DNA of 64,000 bases from Rhaphigaster nebulosa (GCA_948150685.1 OX411309.1:147920602-147984601); one strand, 5' to 3'. Positions 11,552 through 23,721 are shown, numbered from the stretch's first letter. Program-made: numbers and translations. Notes: generated by a model not told the origin, from the sequence alone.

Positions 11552-12076
11552 GCTAACATGGGGAAGAGGGGGATGAATAGGATTTATTATTATTTTCAAT
11601 TATTATAATTGGTTTTATCTTTATTATACCTATACTTGAATCGACCCATCTCCTCTTTCATTGGCAACGTGGTTTCAACTGATTTTTTTTCTGTTTTTTT
11701 AAACAGGTTTTTGCAGATCTGATTACTTGATCTTGGAATTTATTATTTTTTTGTTTTGTCCATAAGGTAAAATATTCGGCAGTCTTCTTTAATTGAACTA
11801 TTATTTATTACTTTCTCTTTATTAGATGTAGATTTCTGTTATTATTTCTGCGTAATGGGTGTTGATTTTAATTTGAAATTTGAAACATTATTATATGCTC
11901 TGTAGCTATATTGATTCATTTATTTTTCTATGATAAGTTTTAATTCCGATATTTAGAGTTTTTATAAGTGCAACATTCCCGAAACGTCTCGGATGACTTT
12001 AAGATGGGGTTGGCCTTATCCTGTGTACAATAAAATAATTTTCAAGACCCTAAGCTGGCAAACTAATTAAATAAAT
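11204..12076. mobile_element. Element with ~90-bp inverted ends around a (TA)n tract (in unit 1)
   Basis: The left arm (11204-11294, inverted) and right arm (11987-12076) share CCGAAACGTCTCG(T/G)ATGAC, AATAAAATAATTTT and CTAAGCTGGCAAA, ending ATTAAATAAAT. The inner edge of the left arm carries a short GGTA-TGA-TGCC hairpin before CGAAAC. Inverted ends with a hammerhead-core-like motif recall the terminal repeats of Penelope-like elements; this is inference. The interior is non-coding and holds (TA)n. Confidence 0.55.
11495..11549. repeat. (TA)n microsatellite
   Basis: Uninterrupted TA repeat inside unit 1 of the tandem duplication. Confidence 0.95.
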
Positions 12077-13381
12077 CAACTCTAGTCTTCATATCAAATA
12101 ACTACAATAACGTATTTTTTAAATTTTTTGTTTTTCTATATCTCATACTTTCAAGTAGTTTTTTTTAAATAATATTATTTAATGAAACTTATTGGTCTAT
12201 TCTTGTTTTATTTTAAGGTTTATTTGTTTTAGACGTTCAAATCTTAAAAAAAAAAAAAAAAAAAGTGGTTGTATATTTATTAAATTAATTAAATAAAACA
12301 GATATTATTTAATTGCTTAGAAACATATATAAATCTACAAAATATATTATCATCATATTCGGTCAGAGTTAAAGTATTTTTGTTATTGAAGGCTGCTACT
12401 ATGGGCCTAACAGACTCTAATATATATACATATATATATAAAAGTTCATTTTTCACCAGTTTACTTATTTCTGCATCGTTTTACAATTATTGCCGATAAC
12501 CTTTTGAGAACTGGGTAAAAAATTATTATACTTATATTTAGATAATATAAGAATAATAATATAAGAATATAGGCTTGGGCTGTATGTTCTTAGGAAGTTA
12601 ACTCGAACGATTCACTTTATTAAAGAATTCTTTGATGACAATAAAGAAACCAATCATACATCAAAATTTTAATTATAAAAGGCAAACAGAATAGTATTCC
12701 GCCACGTTGGGCTTTGGTGTATATTATAGTTAGCCAAAACATCCGTAACAACATCAGCTTTATATTTTTAATAATAATTTTGTATCCAATTTTCATATTT
12801 ATCCTTAACGCCCAATTTGGCGATTCTGGACACTTAAATGTTTACTTGTCTTCTTATTATTAAATACCCCCCAAAAAAATCTGCGTACGCGTCTCTAAAA
12901 AGGCAATCAATAAGAAATATCGTCTCACTCTAAGACATCCACGCACTGAAAGAGATTTTCTCAAAAAGCATCTAACTTATTTTGTATTTATTATATTTCT
13001 TTTCTTTTTATTATTTGATTTATTTCTATAAATTTTCGGTTCATTTTTGGTAGTTATGTCTGTGCAATTTCTGTTTTCTGTTGATCAGCTGTTTTTAATA
13101 TGGCCTTTCCTAACGGTTGTGTTACCTCCCTTTTCTTTTGGTATATGCGTGGCTGTCTTGGCGTGAGATATCGTCTCTTATTTAAAAGTCTTTTTAGACT
13201 GTTGATGTGAGATGTGCTGCATTTTGTTTGCGTATATCTGATGTTCTTTTTTGTTTCTTGCCTTAAGATGTATGAGCTGTCGATACGTCGACTGGTTGTT
13301 TGTTAACCGGTATTTTAATGACTTAAAGCTTCGTGTGTGGAATGTTCCATTTATGTCCTAACAATTGTTTAACGTATTTTA

Positions 13382-13670
13382 TTTATTTAATTATTTTGCC
13401 AGCTTAGAGTCTTCAAAATTATTTTATTATAAGATCAACCTCATTCTAAAGTCATACGAGACGTTTCGGCATCATACCATTTTCAATTTTTTCGGCATCA
13501 ATAATAATGTCCACTAATTTATACAATGTTTTTCTAATTATATTCAATAACTTTTTAAACACTTACATACATTTATCTACTGACCTTTTTTCATTTATAT
13601 AATTATTAATATTCATTTGACTTTTGAATATAGTCCAATTTTGATACATTTTTGCCTCTTTATTTTTTCT

Positions 13671-13730
<60 letters not shown>

Positions 13731-14253
13731 GCTAACATGGGGAAGAGGGGGATGAATAGGATTTATTATTATTTTCAATTATTATAATTGGTTTTATCTT
13801 TATTATACCTATACTTGAATCGACCCATCTCCTCTTTCATTGGCAACGTGGTTTCAACTGATTTTTTTTCTGTTTTTTTAAACAGGTTTTTGCAGATCTG
13901 ATTACTTGATCTTGGAATTTATTATTTTTTTGTTTTGTCCATAAGGTAAAATATTCGGCAGTCTTCTTTAATTGAACTATTATTTATTACTTTCTCTTTA
14001 TTAGATGTAGATTTCTGTTATTATTTCTGCGTAATGGGTGTTGATTTTAATTTGAAATTTGAAACATTATTATATGCTCTGTAGCTATATTGATTCATTT
14101 ATTTTTCTATGATAAGTTTTAATTCCGATATTTAGAGTTTTTATAAGTGCAACATTCCCGAAACGTCTCGGATGACTTTAAGATGGGGTTGGCCTTATCC
14201 TGTGTACAATAAAATAATTTTCAAGACCCTAAGCTGGCAAACTAATTAAATAA
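13382..14253. mobile_element. Element with ~90-bp inverted ends around a (TA)n tract (in unit 2)
   Basis: Counterpart of 11204-12076. Left arm about 13382-13472, right arm about 14164-14253. Confidence 0.55.
13674..13728. repeat. (TA)n microsatellite
   Basis: Counterpart of 11495-11549 in unit 2. Confidence 0.95.
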
Positions 14254-14595
14254 ATCAACTCTAGTCTTCATATCAAATAACTACAATAACGTATTTTTTA
14301 AATTTTTTGTTTTTCTATATCTCATACTTTCAAGTAGTTTTTTTTAAATAATATTATTTAATGAAACTTATTGGTCTATTCTTGTTTTATTTTAAGGTTT
14401 ATTTGTTTTAGACGTTCAAATCTTAAAAAAAAAAAAAAAAAGTGGTTGTATATTTATTAAATTAATTAAATAAAACAGATATTATTTAATTGCTTAGAAA
14501 CATATATAAATCTACAAAATATATTATCATCATATTCGGTCAGAGTTAAAGTATTTTTGTTATTGAAGGCTGCTACTATGGGCCTAACAGACTCT

Positions 14596-14622
14596 AATAT
14601 ATATACATATATATATATATAT

Positions 14623-14691
<69 letters not shown>
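14596..14691. repeat. (TA)n microsatellite with short CA interruption
   Basis: TA repeat broken by ACACACAT at about 14622-14629. It lies at the right edge of unit 2. The YIYIYI open frame across it is not a gene. Confidence 0.95.
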
Positions 14692-14695
<4 letters not shown>

Positions 14696-15792
14696 TTAAT
14701 AATAAATATTTAAAATAAATTCTAATGAATACAAATACAAAAGACAGGAAGATGATGCCAGTATTTATCAAAGTGAACTACGTGCAAGGGATTTATCAAG
14801 TCATATTGAAGATCTCTGCACGTTCTAACACCGGATTCTCATGACTGCAAATATGACGTAATTGATATATATGTGGATGCAACTCCAAGGTGATTGAACT
14901 GGTCCTAATTTAGCAGATAACATATCATAAAGTTATATAATGCATAAAGACATGAAGTTTTCTTTATGTATCGATTTGTTCATCAACGTTTGGTCAGATC
15001 ATAAATGTACGCTGTCCGTACAAGTTGTAATAAAAATCTAAATATATTAGGAACTTATTTATTGTTCTTATAATTACTAGATGAAGTAGGTACTTTAAAA
15101 CAAATTAGGTATTTCTTTTGTGTTTACATAAAAAATCGTATACTCATTTGACATATTTTAAAAAAAAAGAGCTTTCAAAAATGATAAAGTATCATAAAAA
15201 CTCTGAGATCTTAGGTAATCAGAAGTCTTTGGAAACTTAGCAAAAGCGTTAATAGTTTTTATTAGTTAATATATGTTTAGCTTATGAGATTGATAGACAC
15301 AAAGGAAAATTCTAATTTCAGAGTTATTACAGGCCATTTGTAGGAACACAAAGGGCATCTGAAATGACTTCTTCTTTGACATAATTAAGTTAGGCAAGAT
15401 GAAAAATTGCATTATCAATCAAAATTTTTTCGTTTTAATTAACGTAAGCATTTAAGTAACAAACTTGGGATTGGGAACCTCTCTAATTCCTTTTAATTAT
15501 CTTTTACGAGTTAAAGAGACTTACTCAGCTTTCTCTTTAATACCGTTTAAATAATAATAGTCTAAGATTTTATTAAACAGATTATAATTAATAATTAAAT
15601 CAGAAGATATAAACATTTTTTTTTCACTTTTAATAATCTATACCAATCTGAAAATCTAGTTGTTATTAAGAAACTTTGGTCTAAGAATAAATTTAATAAA
15701 TTTTTTCGTATATTTAATAACTTTTTCTAATGTAATTTTATCTGATCTAATTAATTTTAAAAATTGAAATACAGAACATTTAGCTTTAGAAG
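14692..15792. other. AT-rich spacer
   Basis: No gene, RNA or long repeat recognised. Confidence 0.5.
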
Positions 15793-15916
15793 AAATACCT
15801 GCTCTCCAGTTTATATCAACAACAACAAAAACCAAATTCCTCAGACGGATACCGTACTGTTTTAGACTAACCTTCGACAGAAGGATGACATGGTGCCCGC
15901 ACGTTAAAATGCACAT
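15793..15916 (+). pseudogene. Jockey-like non-LTR reverse transcriptase fragment
   Basis: The plus strand gives VYINNN, then PQTDTV, and after a frameshift LTFDRRMTW and HVK. This is the YLGLTLDRRLTWxPHIK-type block that follows the reverse-transcriptase core in Jockey-clade LINEs. The same block occurs at 59,370. Only about 40 codons survive. A minus-strand frame over the same bases (15656-15916) is its shadow. Confidence 0.6.
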
Positions 15917-15947
15917 AAAATAAACGGAAACCTTATCAAACTACTCA

Positions 15948-15975
15948 AGAGAGAGAGAGAGAGGGAGCGAGAGAA
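15948..15975. repeat. Short GA-rich simple repeat
   Basis: A run of GA dinucleotides broken by GGGAGCGAGAG. Confidence 0.8.
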
Positions 15976-16539
15976 AATGATAGATGAATATTGTAATAGA
16001 ATTGCCCATATGTATGAAAATGTATGCTATATAAACTAACCTTCTTATGAACAAGGATATTAATTTACATGGATGTCACGTTTGATCACTCACTAACAAA
16101 ACTCGTTATAACGGTTAAAACAGTTTTTATGTATTTGGCATGGTCCTACATATATGCTTTGTATCAATTGTAATTTAACATTAATTGACCGCTTAAAATC
16201 CCATAGCCAGGAAAAACAATCAATCTACTTAAATTAAAAAAATAGTCATTCACTAATCATTAAGTTCAAGAATGCGCGTTCTTTAAGATCAATAAGCTTA
16301 TCTATTCAAGTAATAAGTGTATATAATTATCTTTTAATTATATATGCATCCTTAACAGTTATTATGTAAGATAATTCTAAACAAATTAATTTCTTCCATT
16401 AAGTTAGTAATCTAATATGAATTAAAATTTAATTTGTTATCAATTCTCAACTATTTTTATCATGTGCCTGCTTTATCAGTTCTCTTTAATTTCTACCTCT
16501 ATTTTTAGTTATTCTTATAAAGATTTTTTGGAATTCCCC

Positions 16540-16723
16540 CTTAGTGGGGAACCTAGAAGACTGAGAAATCCCCGAATTGAGCAACATTCCCGGAACGCTC
16601 CCAAAGAACTCCCACCATCCCGTTTCCTCTTCGCCATTTAGTTGTAGCAGACTTGATGTAGACGTAGACCCATGGGCGTTGTTTTGACAGCTGTTCTGGA
16701 ACCAGAGGGAACCTGTTCTTGAG
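16540..16723 (+). other. GC-richer block ending at a strong 5' splice site
   Basis: About 180 bp clearly richer in G+C than its surroundings, ending TTCTTGAG|GTGAGTGTC with GT at 16724. Within it, TTTTGACAG at 16682-16690 could be a 3' splice site. That would give a 33-nt microexon (16691-16723) whose open frame reads LFWNQREPVLE. The pyrimidine tract is weak, so this is only a candidate. Confidence 0.25.
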
Positions 16724-16904
16724 GTGAGTGTCTTAGATTAGAGAGAGAACAGAACACTATATTGTTGATCCACGTCCTGGCCTTGTGCTCCTTCTTGATT
16801 AGCTTCTGTATATATGATATTCGCTGGGATTCTTAATCAGAGTATATTCAAAGAGATTATAGGCTCTTCTGCTATTGAAAACCACGATTTAGAAAGAAAG
16901 CAGA

Positions 16905-17008
16905 TCATTTCTAGTTAGATTTTGGTTTATTATTTTCAATAATAGACCTTTGGAATCGACCAAAGAAAAATTTTTTGTAACCACTCCCCCCCCCTCCTCA
17001 AGATTCTG
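16905..17008 (-). repeat. Family K repeat fragment (minus)
   Basis: Reverse complement of the AATAATAAACC and GATTACAAAGG block found at 9297 and 55563. A second family K piece (GAAACGTAAAACCTC on the minus strand) lies at 17849-17893. The left arm of the large inverted repeat therefore sits between two parts of this family. Confidence 0.55.
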
Positions 17009-19171
17009 AAATTCCCAAATTTTCCCAAAATCCATATTCCTGACCTCCTCCGCCAAATATCCAATCGCTTATATCGCCTAGTTTATAATTTCCTTGCTAT
17101 CAATTAGCAATAAAATCTCGCAAACAAAGCAAATTTTTTACTCTTTTTTTAAGTAAAATTATTATATAAATTGAACAGTCGGACGCGGTCGGATGGGATT
17201 CTTGGATAATGAACTACAACAGTTACTACATATTATTTAATTTACTAACTTATTCGACATTTTTTATTTATAATAATAAAAAAGCGACCACCTCAACTAA
17301 GATTAAAAAATATTCCAAATCGTTAAACAAAAATGATTGCTATGCGAAATCTTCCGAAAGAGAATACGATGTAAAGATTTTAAATCTTAAAAAAAAAAAA
17401 TGTAATTTTCGTCAAAAATACAAAACATGAATTTCGAATAGGTAGTATAATTCAAGTTAGATTTGTACTCAGAAAAATATATGAAAAAATTATTATTTTA
17501 AGTTTTTGTATTGTCTAATGTATCCTTAAAAAAACTTGATTGAGTTAAAAGTTTCATTTCCGAAATGATTTTTCTTTTGCGATGCTCTGGAAATAGCCGT
17601 TTCGACCCACTGTGCGATGTTTGCTGTGCGATATGATATCGAAAATTTACAGAGAGAGATTTCTTTCAGTTTATAATTTCTATTCATTACGTGATTTATA
17701 AGCACTATGTTCAAAAATAATAATTTTTTCTTAGGCAACAACCTTTCATAATGTGTAACTATATTTCATCGTTATAGAAATTATTTACAAAACGAGCAAC
17801 CTATTTATAAAAAACGCTGCAAATTATTACACAATGGTTTATGGCCTCTCCCTCCCCCCCTCAAGATTTGAGGTTTTACGTTTCAAGATACGTAGAATCC
17901 GTCCGCAAATTTTTCCTGTGATCTTATTCTTTTATATTATTTCTTTCTCTTTTTTTTAGTGTCTTTATTTAGTAAGAGAAGCGCTTACATAAATAGGTAA
18001 ACCATATAGCTTAGAGAATTTTTTTTTTAATTTTATTATAAAAAAATATTCCAATTATCTGAATTTTATTTTGTAAATTTTTTAGATACCCAATTTTATG
18101 TCACCTTTCAAAATATGTATTCACTGTTATTTATTTATCAATATTTATAATATTGAAAATATTTATAATTGTATTCAAACGAAAGCTGATGAAATTCCCT
18201 ACAAAAGGAAAAAAAAAAATCATTTAAATCTGACCAGTATTAGCTGACTGAGATATAGCGTAATGAACTTCGTAGACTAATTCTCCGGCTTCTTCTTTCT
18301 TTTACTTGGACAGAATAGATATTTTTGAAATATTACTGTGTAAATAATAAACCATTGTGTAATAATTAGCAGCGTTTTTTTTATAAATAGGTTGCTCGTT
18401 TTGTAAATAGCTTCTATAACGATGAAACATAGTTACAGATTATGAAAGGTTGTTGCCGAAGAAAAAATTATTTTTGTAAATAGTGCTTATAAATCACGTG
18501 AAGAATAGAAATCATAAACTGAAAGAAATCTCTCTCTGTAACTTTTCGATATCAAGCATCGCACAGCAAACATCACACAGTGGGTCGAAACGGCTATCTT
18601 CAGAGCATCGAAAAAGAAAAATCATTTCGAAAATGAAACTTTTAACTCAATCAAGTTTTTTTTAGAATACATTAGACAATATAAAAAGGTAAAATGATAA
18701 TTTGTTAATATATTCTTCTGAGTACTAATCTAACTTGAAATTAATGTTTTGTGTTTTTGACGAAAATTAGAATTAAATTTTTTCTTTATGATTTCAAATC
18801 TGTACATCGTATTTAGAGGACCCTATTGGAATATTTCGCATTGCAATAATTTTTGTATTACATTTTGGGATTTTTCTAGTCTTAGTTGAGGTGGTCTCCT
18901 TTTTTATTATTAAAAAAAAAAAATTCGAACATGTTAGTAAATTAAGTAATATGTCATAAACTAGTAACTGTTCTATTTCATAATTATCCCCCCATCAGAC
19001 TGTTCAATTTATACAATAATTCTACTTTTAAAAAAAAATTAGTACAAAATATGCTTTGTTTGTGAGATTTTATTGCTAATTGATAGCAAGGAAATTATAA
19101 CCTAGGCGATATAAGCAATTGGACAATTGGCGGAGGCCAGGAATAAGGATTTTGGGAAAATTTGGGAATCT
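17009..19171. repeat. Large inverted repeat with ~830-bp arms
   Basis: Left arm 17009-17842 and right arm 18346-19171 are diverged inverted copies. Paired landmarks: TTCCCAAATTTTCCC with GGGAAAATTTGGGAA at the outer ends, CAATTAGCAATAAAATCTC, ATTGAACAGTC, TTTCGACCCACTGTG and CACAATGGTTTA at the inner ends. The spacer is about 500 bp. Open frames at 17209, 17526 (minus) and 18483 are reading frames of the two arms and are not convincing proteins. Class unknown: a very long-armed foldback element, or two insertions in opposite orientation. Confidence 0.75.
17914..18155 (+). repeat. ~240-bp direct repeat, copy 1 (in the spacer)
   Basis: Starts CCTGTGATCTTATTC and runs through AAGAGAAGCGC, ATATAGCTTAGAGAA and GATACCCAATTTTATG to CAATATTTATAAT. 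The same sequence recurs at 19328-19576, just outside the right arm of the inverted repeat. Confidence 0.8.
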
Positions 19172-19327
19172 CACTCAAAAACAGAAAGTAGGGAAGATTC
19201 TAACGAAGGCGTTTTATAACACATTTATCTGACATCAGATCTCTTAATTTTCTTATAAGATCAACCACACTTGAAGACCAAAAACCGGAAAAAATTTGGC
19301 CCCACACTTCAAAATTGTTCTCGAATT

Positions 19328-19576
19328 CCTGTGATCTTATTCTTTTATATTATTTCTTTCTTTTTTTGTAGTGTATTTATTTGGTAAGAGAAGCGCATAC
19401 ATGCTACTTAAATAAATTGATAAATAATATAGCTTAGAGAATTTTTTTTTAATTTTATTATAAAAAAATATTCCAATTATCTGAATTTTATTTTGTAAAT
19501 TTTGTAGATACCCAATTTTATGTCACCTTTTAAAATAAGTATTCACTGTTATTTATTTATCAATATTTATAATTAT
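19328..19576 (+). repeat. ~240-bp direct repeat, copy 2
   Basis: Second copy of 17914-18155, 1.41 kb downstream, in the same orientation with few changes. One copy inside and one outside the inverted repeat suggests that an older repeat was disrupted or that the right arm inserted later. Confidence 0.8.
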
Positions 19577-21092
19577 TGTATTATACAATAAAATATTGGC
19601 ACTGGATAATGGCTTATCGAGGCGTGAAGGGCCACCTACAATTCATAAAATAACATAATGTACATAATATAATATTACATAATTAATATTAATATTTTAC
19701 CTACATAATATTTATAGGACTTATTGTAAAATATAATAATGTTTTATAATATCCAAAGATACAAAATAATATAGATGCCTACTTATTTTTCAATTCGTCC
19801 CACTGTACTCTGATCAAATTGTGAAAGTTACACTGAACAGCCTAAAACTCATAGAGCTCCTCTTGAGGCTATTCAATGTACCGCCGTAATTTAGGAATTT
19901 CTAATTTCTTATATACTCCATTTCTTAATTACCACGGGTTCGCCAATTTAATATTTAGTTTTCGTATCCTCCTTAATTTTATTCTCCACTTTCTTTCGTA
20001 TAATAAAGAGGAAAGTTTATTTTTATTATTTTGTTAAAGAAAATTTAACGAATCTGTCCTCTGCTTCAAAAAAAAAGCTAAACTGCTCTTAAACTAAACC
20101 GAGCAAAGGGCGGTGTGAAAGGTTTTTTTCTCCTTTTCCTTTGTGGAAGAGAACAATGAACTGTTTGAGTGAGTTATACCCGACCTGTAGGGATTACAGT
20201 CGTCCCAGGCGGTTTATCCCATGAATCATCCTACCACTTTTTTCGAATATTTAATGTAAAATAAAACTTAATTTCCACATTTATTATTTATGTAATTTTT
20301 ATTCAATAAACTTAAAACAATTTAACATTTTCAAGTTTCAAACCTTTGATATTTAGTTAAAAAGAAGTAGAAAAAAAAAGAAGAAAACTTTAGAAAATAT
20401 ATATACAATAATAATCTACTTTCCTATATAAATATATAATTCCTATATATAATTTCTAACGGCTATAGACATCTCGTTGAAACACAGCATTAGACAAATA
20501 AAGAGACCCACTGAAGTGTCTTCCCGCCAAATCCACTATCCTGGCCATAAGGACTGAATTATTGTATATATATTGTTGTCATTTGACTTCCTTATAAAAT
20601 ATGAAGCTATGCCTTCCACTATGTTTTTATTCACTTAACTAATTATATTTATAATCTATGATCCAGTTATTAACATGTGTGTACTAATTTAAATGCTCTC
20701 CAATAATTTTGATAGGATAGAGCAATACATTTCTGCGTACATGAACGGATAACTGTGCGCATGACAACAAATACATTAAGTGATCAAGAAATTTTTATGT
20801 CTGATGCTTCATAGAATATGGTAAAAATCTAACGGAACTGACGAAAATTTCTAATAAAGACAGTTTGGATAATTTAACCTCGTGTTGATTTTCCCAAAAT
20901 TGGAGCGTTCATTCCCCGGAATATCATCCATGACGAACCTTAGCGGTCTACCCCAAAGGGCAACTCCTTCTAAGGCTTTGTCCCTGTGCAGTATTAACTT
21001 AAGAAACTAGACTAAAGCTGGATAGATTTAGTATTAGTTTTTATATGATAAATTTCGATGTTATTACATTTTTTCCTTAGGTACGCACAGTA

Positions 21093-21095
<3 letters not shown>
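19577..21095. other. AT-rich spacer
   Basis: No gene recognised. A GC-richer patch at about 20090-20230 and another at about 20890-21000 have no convincing frame. Confidence 0.4.

Positions 21096-21159
<64 letters not shown>
21096..21159. repeat. (TA)n microsatellite
   Basis: Pure TA run followed by a short GT-rich run at 21167-21179. Confidence 0.95.
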
Positions 21160-21162
<3 letters not shown>

Positions 21163-21194
21163 GGTGTTTGTGTGTGTGTTACATAGGTGCAGCG

Positions 21195-21656
21195 TAGCAT
21201 TTAAAATTTCAGCCTAAGATATTGTTCATCTAAAAACGCTGTTTAGGAATTGGAATATTTTATGAGCCATATTCCAATTCCTTAATAGCGTCAGTTGACG
21301 TCCGCATGATGGTATAAAAGGATCAATCTAATTTGGGATTGATAAATTATTTGCCACTTCTATAAATTTGTTTTTATTGAAAACTAGTTTGAAGTGTTAT
21401 ACATTCATCTTCAGTTCTAAATGCCCACACAAATTATAAATCAGCAGTTTAAAATACAGTTATTATATATCAAATTGTGTTTTAATTTGACGATTTTTTA
21501 ATTTTTGTGTGTTTTTAGAACTGAAGATGAATCTATAACATTTGAAATTAGTATTCAATAAAAACAAAATTATAGAAGTGGCAAATGATTTACTAATCCC
21601 TACCTAAATAGCGATTTTAGATGAACAGGATCTTTGGCTGAAATTTTAAATGCTAC
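21195..21656. repeat. Nested palindromes containing family F copy F2
   Basis: Outer arms 21195-21253 and 21603-21656 are inverted copies (AAAATTTCAGCC, TTCATCTAAAA, CGCT(G/A)TTTAGG). Inside the left arm is a hairpin with stem AAGGAATTGGAATAT at about 21246-21283. Family F arms (about 21286-21470 and 21486-21612) fill the rest. The right family F arm carries the CTGAAGA...GAAA motif at 21521-21547. Confidence 0.75.
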
Positions 21657-22292
21657 TCTTCACTTTCTCCGTGACAAATGGCAAAGAGCATTCCTGAGTA
21701 ATTGAAAGAAATACTTTCCAGTACTTGGAAGTTTTAAATTGACTTAATGAGGCAATTCGTCGTAAGAAGTGTGTGAGATACAGAGTCAACGTGTCAAAGG
21801 ATATTGCATTTTCCCTCCTAAGAATTTTTAAATTAGCATTATTTCTTAACATGAATAAATAATTAAAAGAAATGCATATTCGCATACTAGAAACAGCTCT
21901 GAGTTCCGTTTGCGGACCTTTTATTTTGACCTTTTAGAAGGGCTTAAAATAAAATATGAGAAGTTATTTAGATTTTTTTTCTCTTAAAAATAAAACTTTT
22001 GTACCTAGTGCTGAAGACTTCAGAAATATTCAGGTTATACTTCTATTTTTATAATTATATTGATATAGAATTTATATAAATTAGTCACTTATATAAACAT
22101 GCACACATGGACATCTTCTTCGAGGTGTCGAAGCGCGCAAACTTTCATGCCAAAAGTTCGATATATATAATCTAGAAAGAACACATTGCAACACATAACA
22201 AGATAACTATGATCAAGTCTGTTTTATTCGCTAGGAGAATATGTTATTACCTTTGAATTTATTAACCATTCCTTAACGCTAATATATCTCTA
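21657..22292. other. AT-rich spacer
   Basis: No gene recognised. An 79-codon minus-strand open frame at 21646-21885 has no identifiable motif and starts in the palindrome arm. Confidence 0.4.
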
Positions 22293-22964
22293 CTAATATA
22301 ACCGAGCGAGAACTCTCGCATAATCCCTTATACATTAGGAGTATAAGCGATATTGGGGAAACATATATATTCGTGTAAACAATATAATATTACCAAAAAA
22401 GTTTATTTAGCATACAGATTTGGTGAAGCTACATAGTTTGTAATGAATATGTTGAAATTACAGTTCATACTTAATAAGTAGTTACCTTACATAACATTTT
22501 CTATGTGTAGTATTCATACATAGCAGTGCCCTTTAGGGTTGGACTCATTAAAAGTTTTTATAAACAGACTCAAATTGATATAAAGTTGCCATGACAACGG
22601 CACTCACGCAAGATGGCATGAGACCCGGGCGGACCTATATCATGCGTTATCTCAAAAACGGTAGGTTTTAAAACGCTGGACCAAAACTCTCCACGGGAGC
22701 GTATAAGATATTGATGCCCGCGTCAAAATCTTTAATAACCAACCTATTCCGTCTCGATCCACCGACTCTCAGTGGTCAAAGTTTTGAAACCTTCCAGTTT
22801 TTTCATAACTTTTATTTAAGCCCTTGTTAGATTTTAAGAAATAAAATTGAAATTCGTCACATCTCCGTGAAATTCCCTTTCTTTTGATACCTCACTCGTC
22901 AAAATCCATCGCTCCTGAGAGCCGGAAAAGGGATCTATACTACCGTAATAATATATAGTAGTGA
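22293..22964 (-). mobile_element. Helitron-like unit A (3'-terminal unit of the array)
   Basis: Read on the minus strand: 5' end TCACTACTATATATT at 22964 downward; 3' end with hairpin GCGAGA-GT-TCTCGC at about 22306-22319, nine bases TCGGTTATA, then TTAG at 22293-22296 followed by T. Helitrons start TC, end CTRR with a hairpin about ten bases upstream, and insert between A and T. Here the terminal CTAG has changed to TTAG. No Rep/helicase coding, so non-autonomous. 672 bp. Confidence 0.7.
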
Positions 22965-23721
22965 CTAGTATACCCGAGCGAGAACTCTCGCATTACATAT
23001 CTTAATGAATCCTTAATGAAATCGAAGTATAAGCGATTAACAATATAATATTATCAAGAAAGTTTATTTAACACACACATTTGGTGAAGCTTTATAATAG
23101 TTTATAATGATTATGTTCAAGTAATAGTTAATACTTACTAAGTAATTAACTTACCCAACTGGAAAGTACCCCCTCAGTTTAACATTTAAGCAATAAGACT
23201 CAACTATACCACTGTCTGTTTGTAGTATTCTATCATTCATGAAAACATAAAAACAATATTTTGTCTATAAAACGTTTTCACAGTTATTAATACGTTTTTG
23301 TTGACAGTCTCAACTGGCTTTAAAAGGTATAAAGTTGCCATGACAACGGCACGTACGCAAGATGGCATGAGGCTTGTGCGGACCTATATCGTGCGTTATC
23401 TCGAAAACGGTAGGCTTTTAAGCTTTAAAACGCTGAACCAATACGCTCCATGGGAGCTTATATGTTCTTGATGCCCGCGTCAAAATCTTTAAAACCCAAC
23501 TTATCTCGTCTCGATCCACCGACTCTCATTCGTCAAAGTTTTGAAACCTTCCAGTTTTTTCATCACTTTTATTTAAGCCCTTGTAAGAATTTAAGAAACA
23601 AAATCGGGATTCGTCACTTCTCCGTGAAATTCTATTTCTTTTGATACCTCATTCGTCAAAATCCCTCGCTACTGAGAACCGGAAAAGGGATCTATACTAC
23701 CGTAATAATATATAGTAGTGA
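22965..23721 (-). mobile_element. Helitron-like unit B (complete)
   Basis: Minus strand: TC start at 23721-23720, 3' hairpin GCGAGA-GT-TCTCGC at about 22977-22990, then TCGGGTATA and CTAG at 22965-22968. CTAG is directly followed by the TC of unit A, so the two are joined head to tail with no host DNA. 757 bp. Shares TTGCCATGACAACGGCAC, AAGATGGCATGAG, CGACTCTCA and AACCGGAAAAGGGATC-type blocks with units A and C. A 64-codon plus-strand open frame at 23450 is a by-product. Confidence 0.75.

Larger units (their letters stand above)
10260..12437 (+). repeat. 2.18-kb tandem duplication, unit 1
   Basis: Starts ATAAAAGTTCATTTTTCACC and is repeated almost base for base from 12438 (offset 2177-2178). 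The only differences I noticed are the lengths of the (TA)n and poly-A tracts. The junction lies in a short TA tract, so microsatellite-mediated unequal exchange is plausible. So is an assembly artefact from two haplotypes. No intact frame is seen inside. The minus strand of 10860-11190 reads for a short way without stops but matches nothing I recognise. Confidence 0.9.
12438..14615 (+). repeat. 2.18-kb tandem duplication, unit 2
   Basis: Second copy of 10260-12437 in the same orientation. It ends in the TA tract after CTAACAGACTCTAA (14584-14597), the counterpart of 12407-12420. Such high identity over 2 kb means the duplication is recent or artefactual. Confidence 0.9.

Noticed and set aside
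14466..14771. YIYIYI-type open frames here and at 13563, 21012, 47003, 54053, 57780 and 60481
   Set aside because: They are translations of (TA)n, (CA)n and (TC)n microsatellites and have no independent coding support.
15656..15916. 86-codon minus-strand open frame
   Set aside because: It is a shadow of the Jockey-like fragment read on the plus strand.
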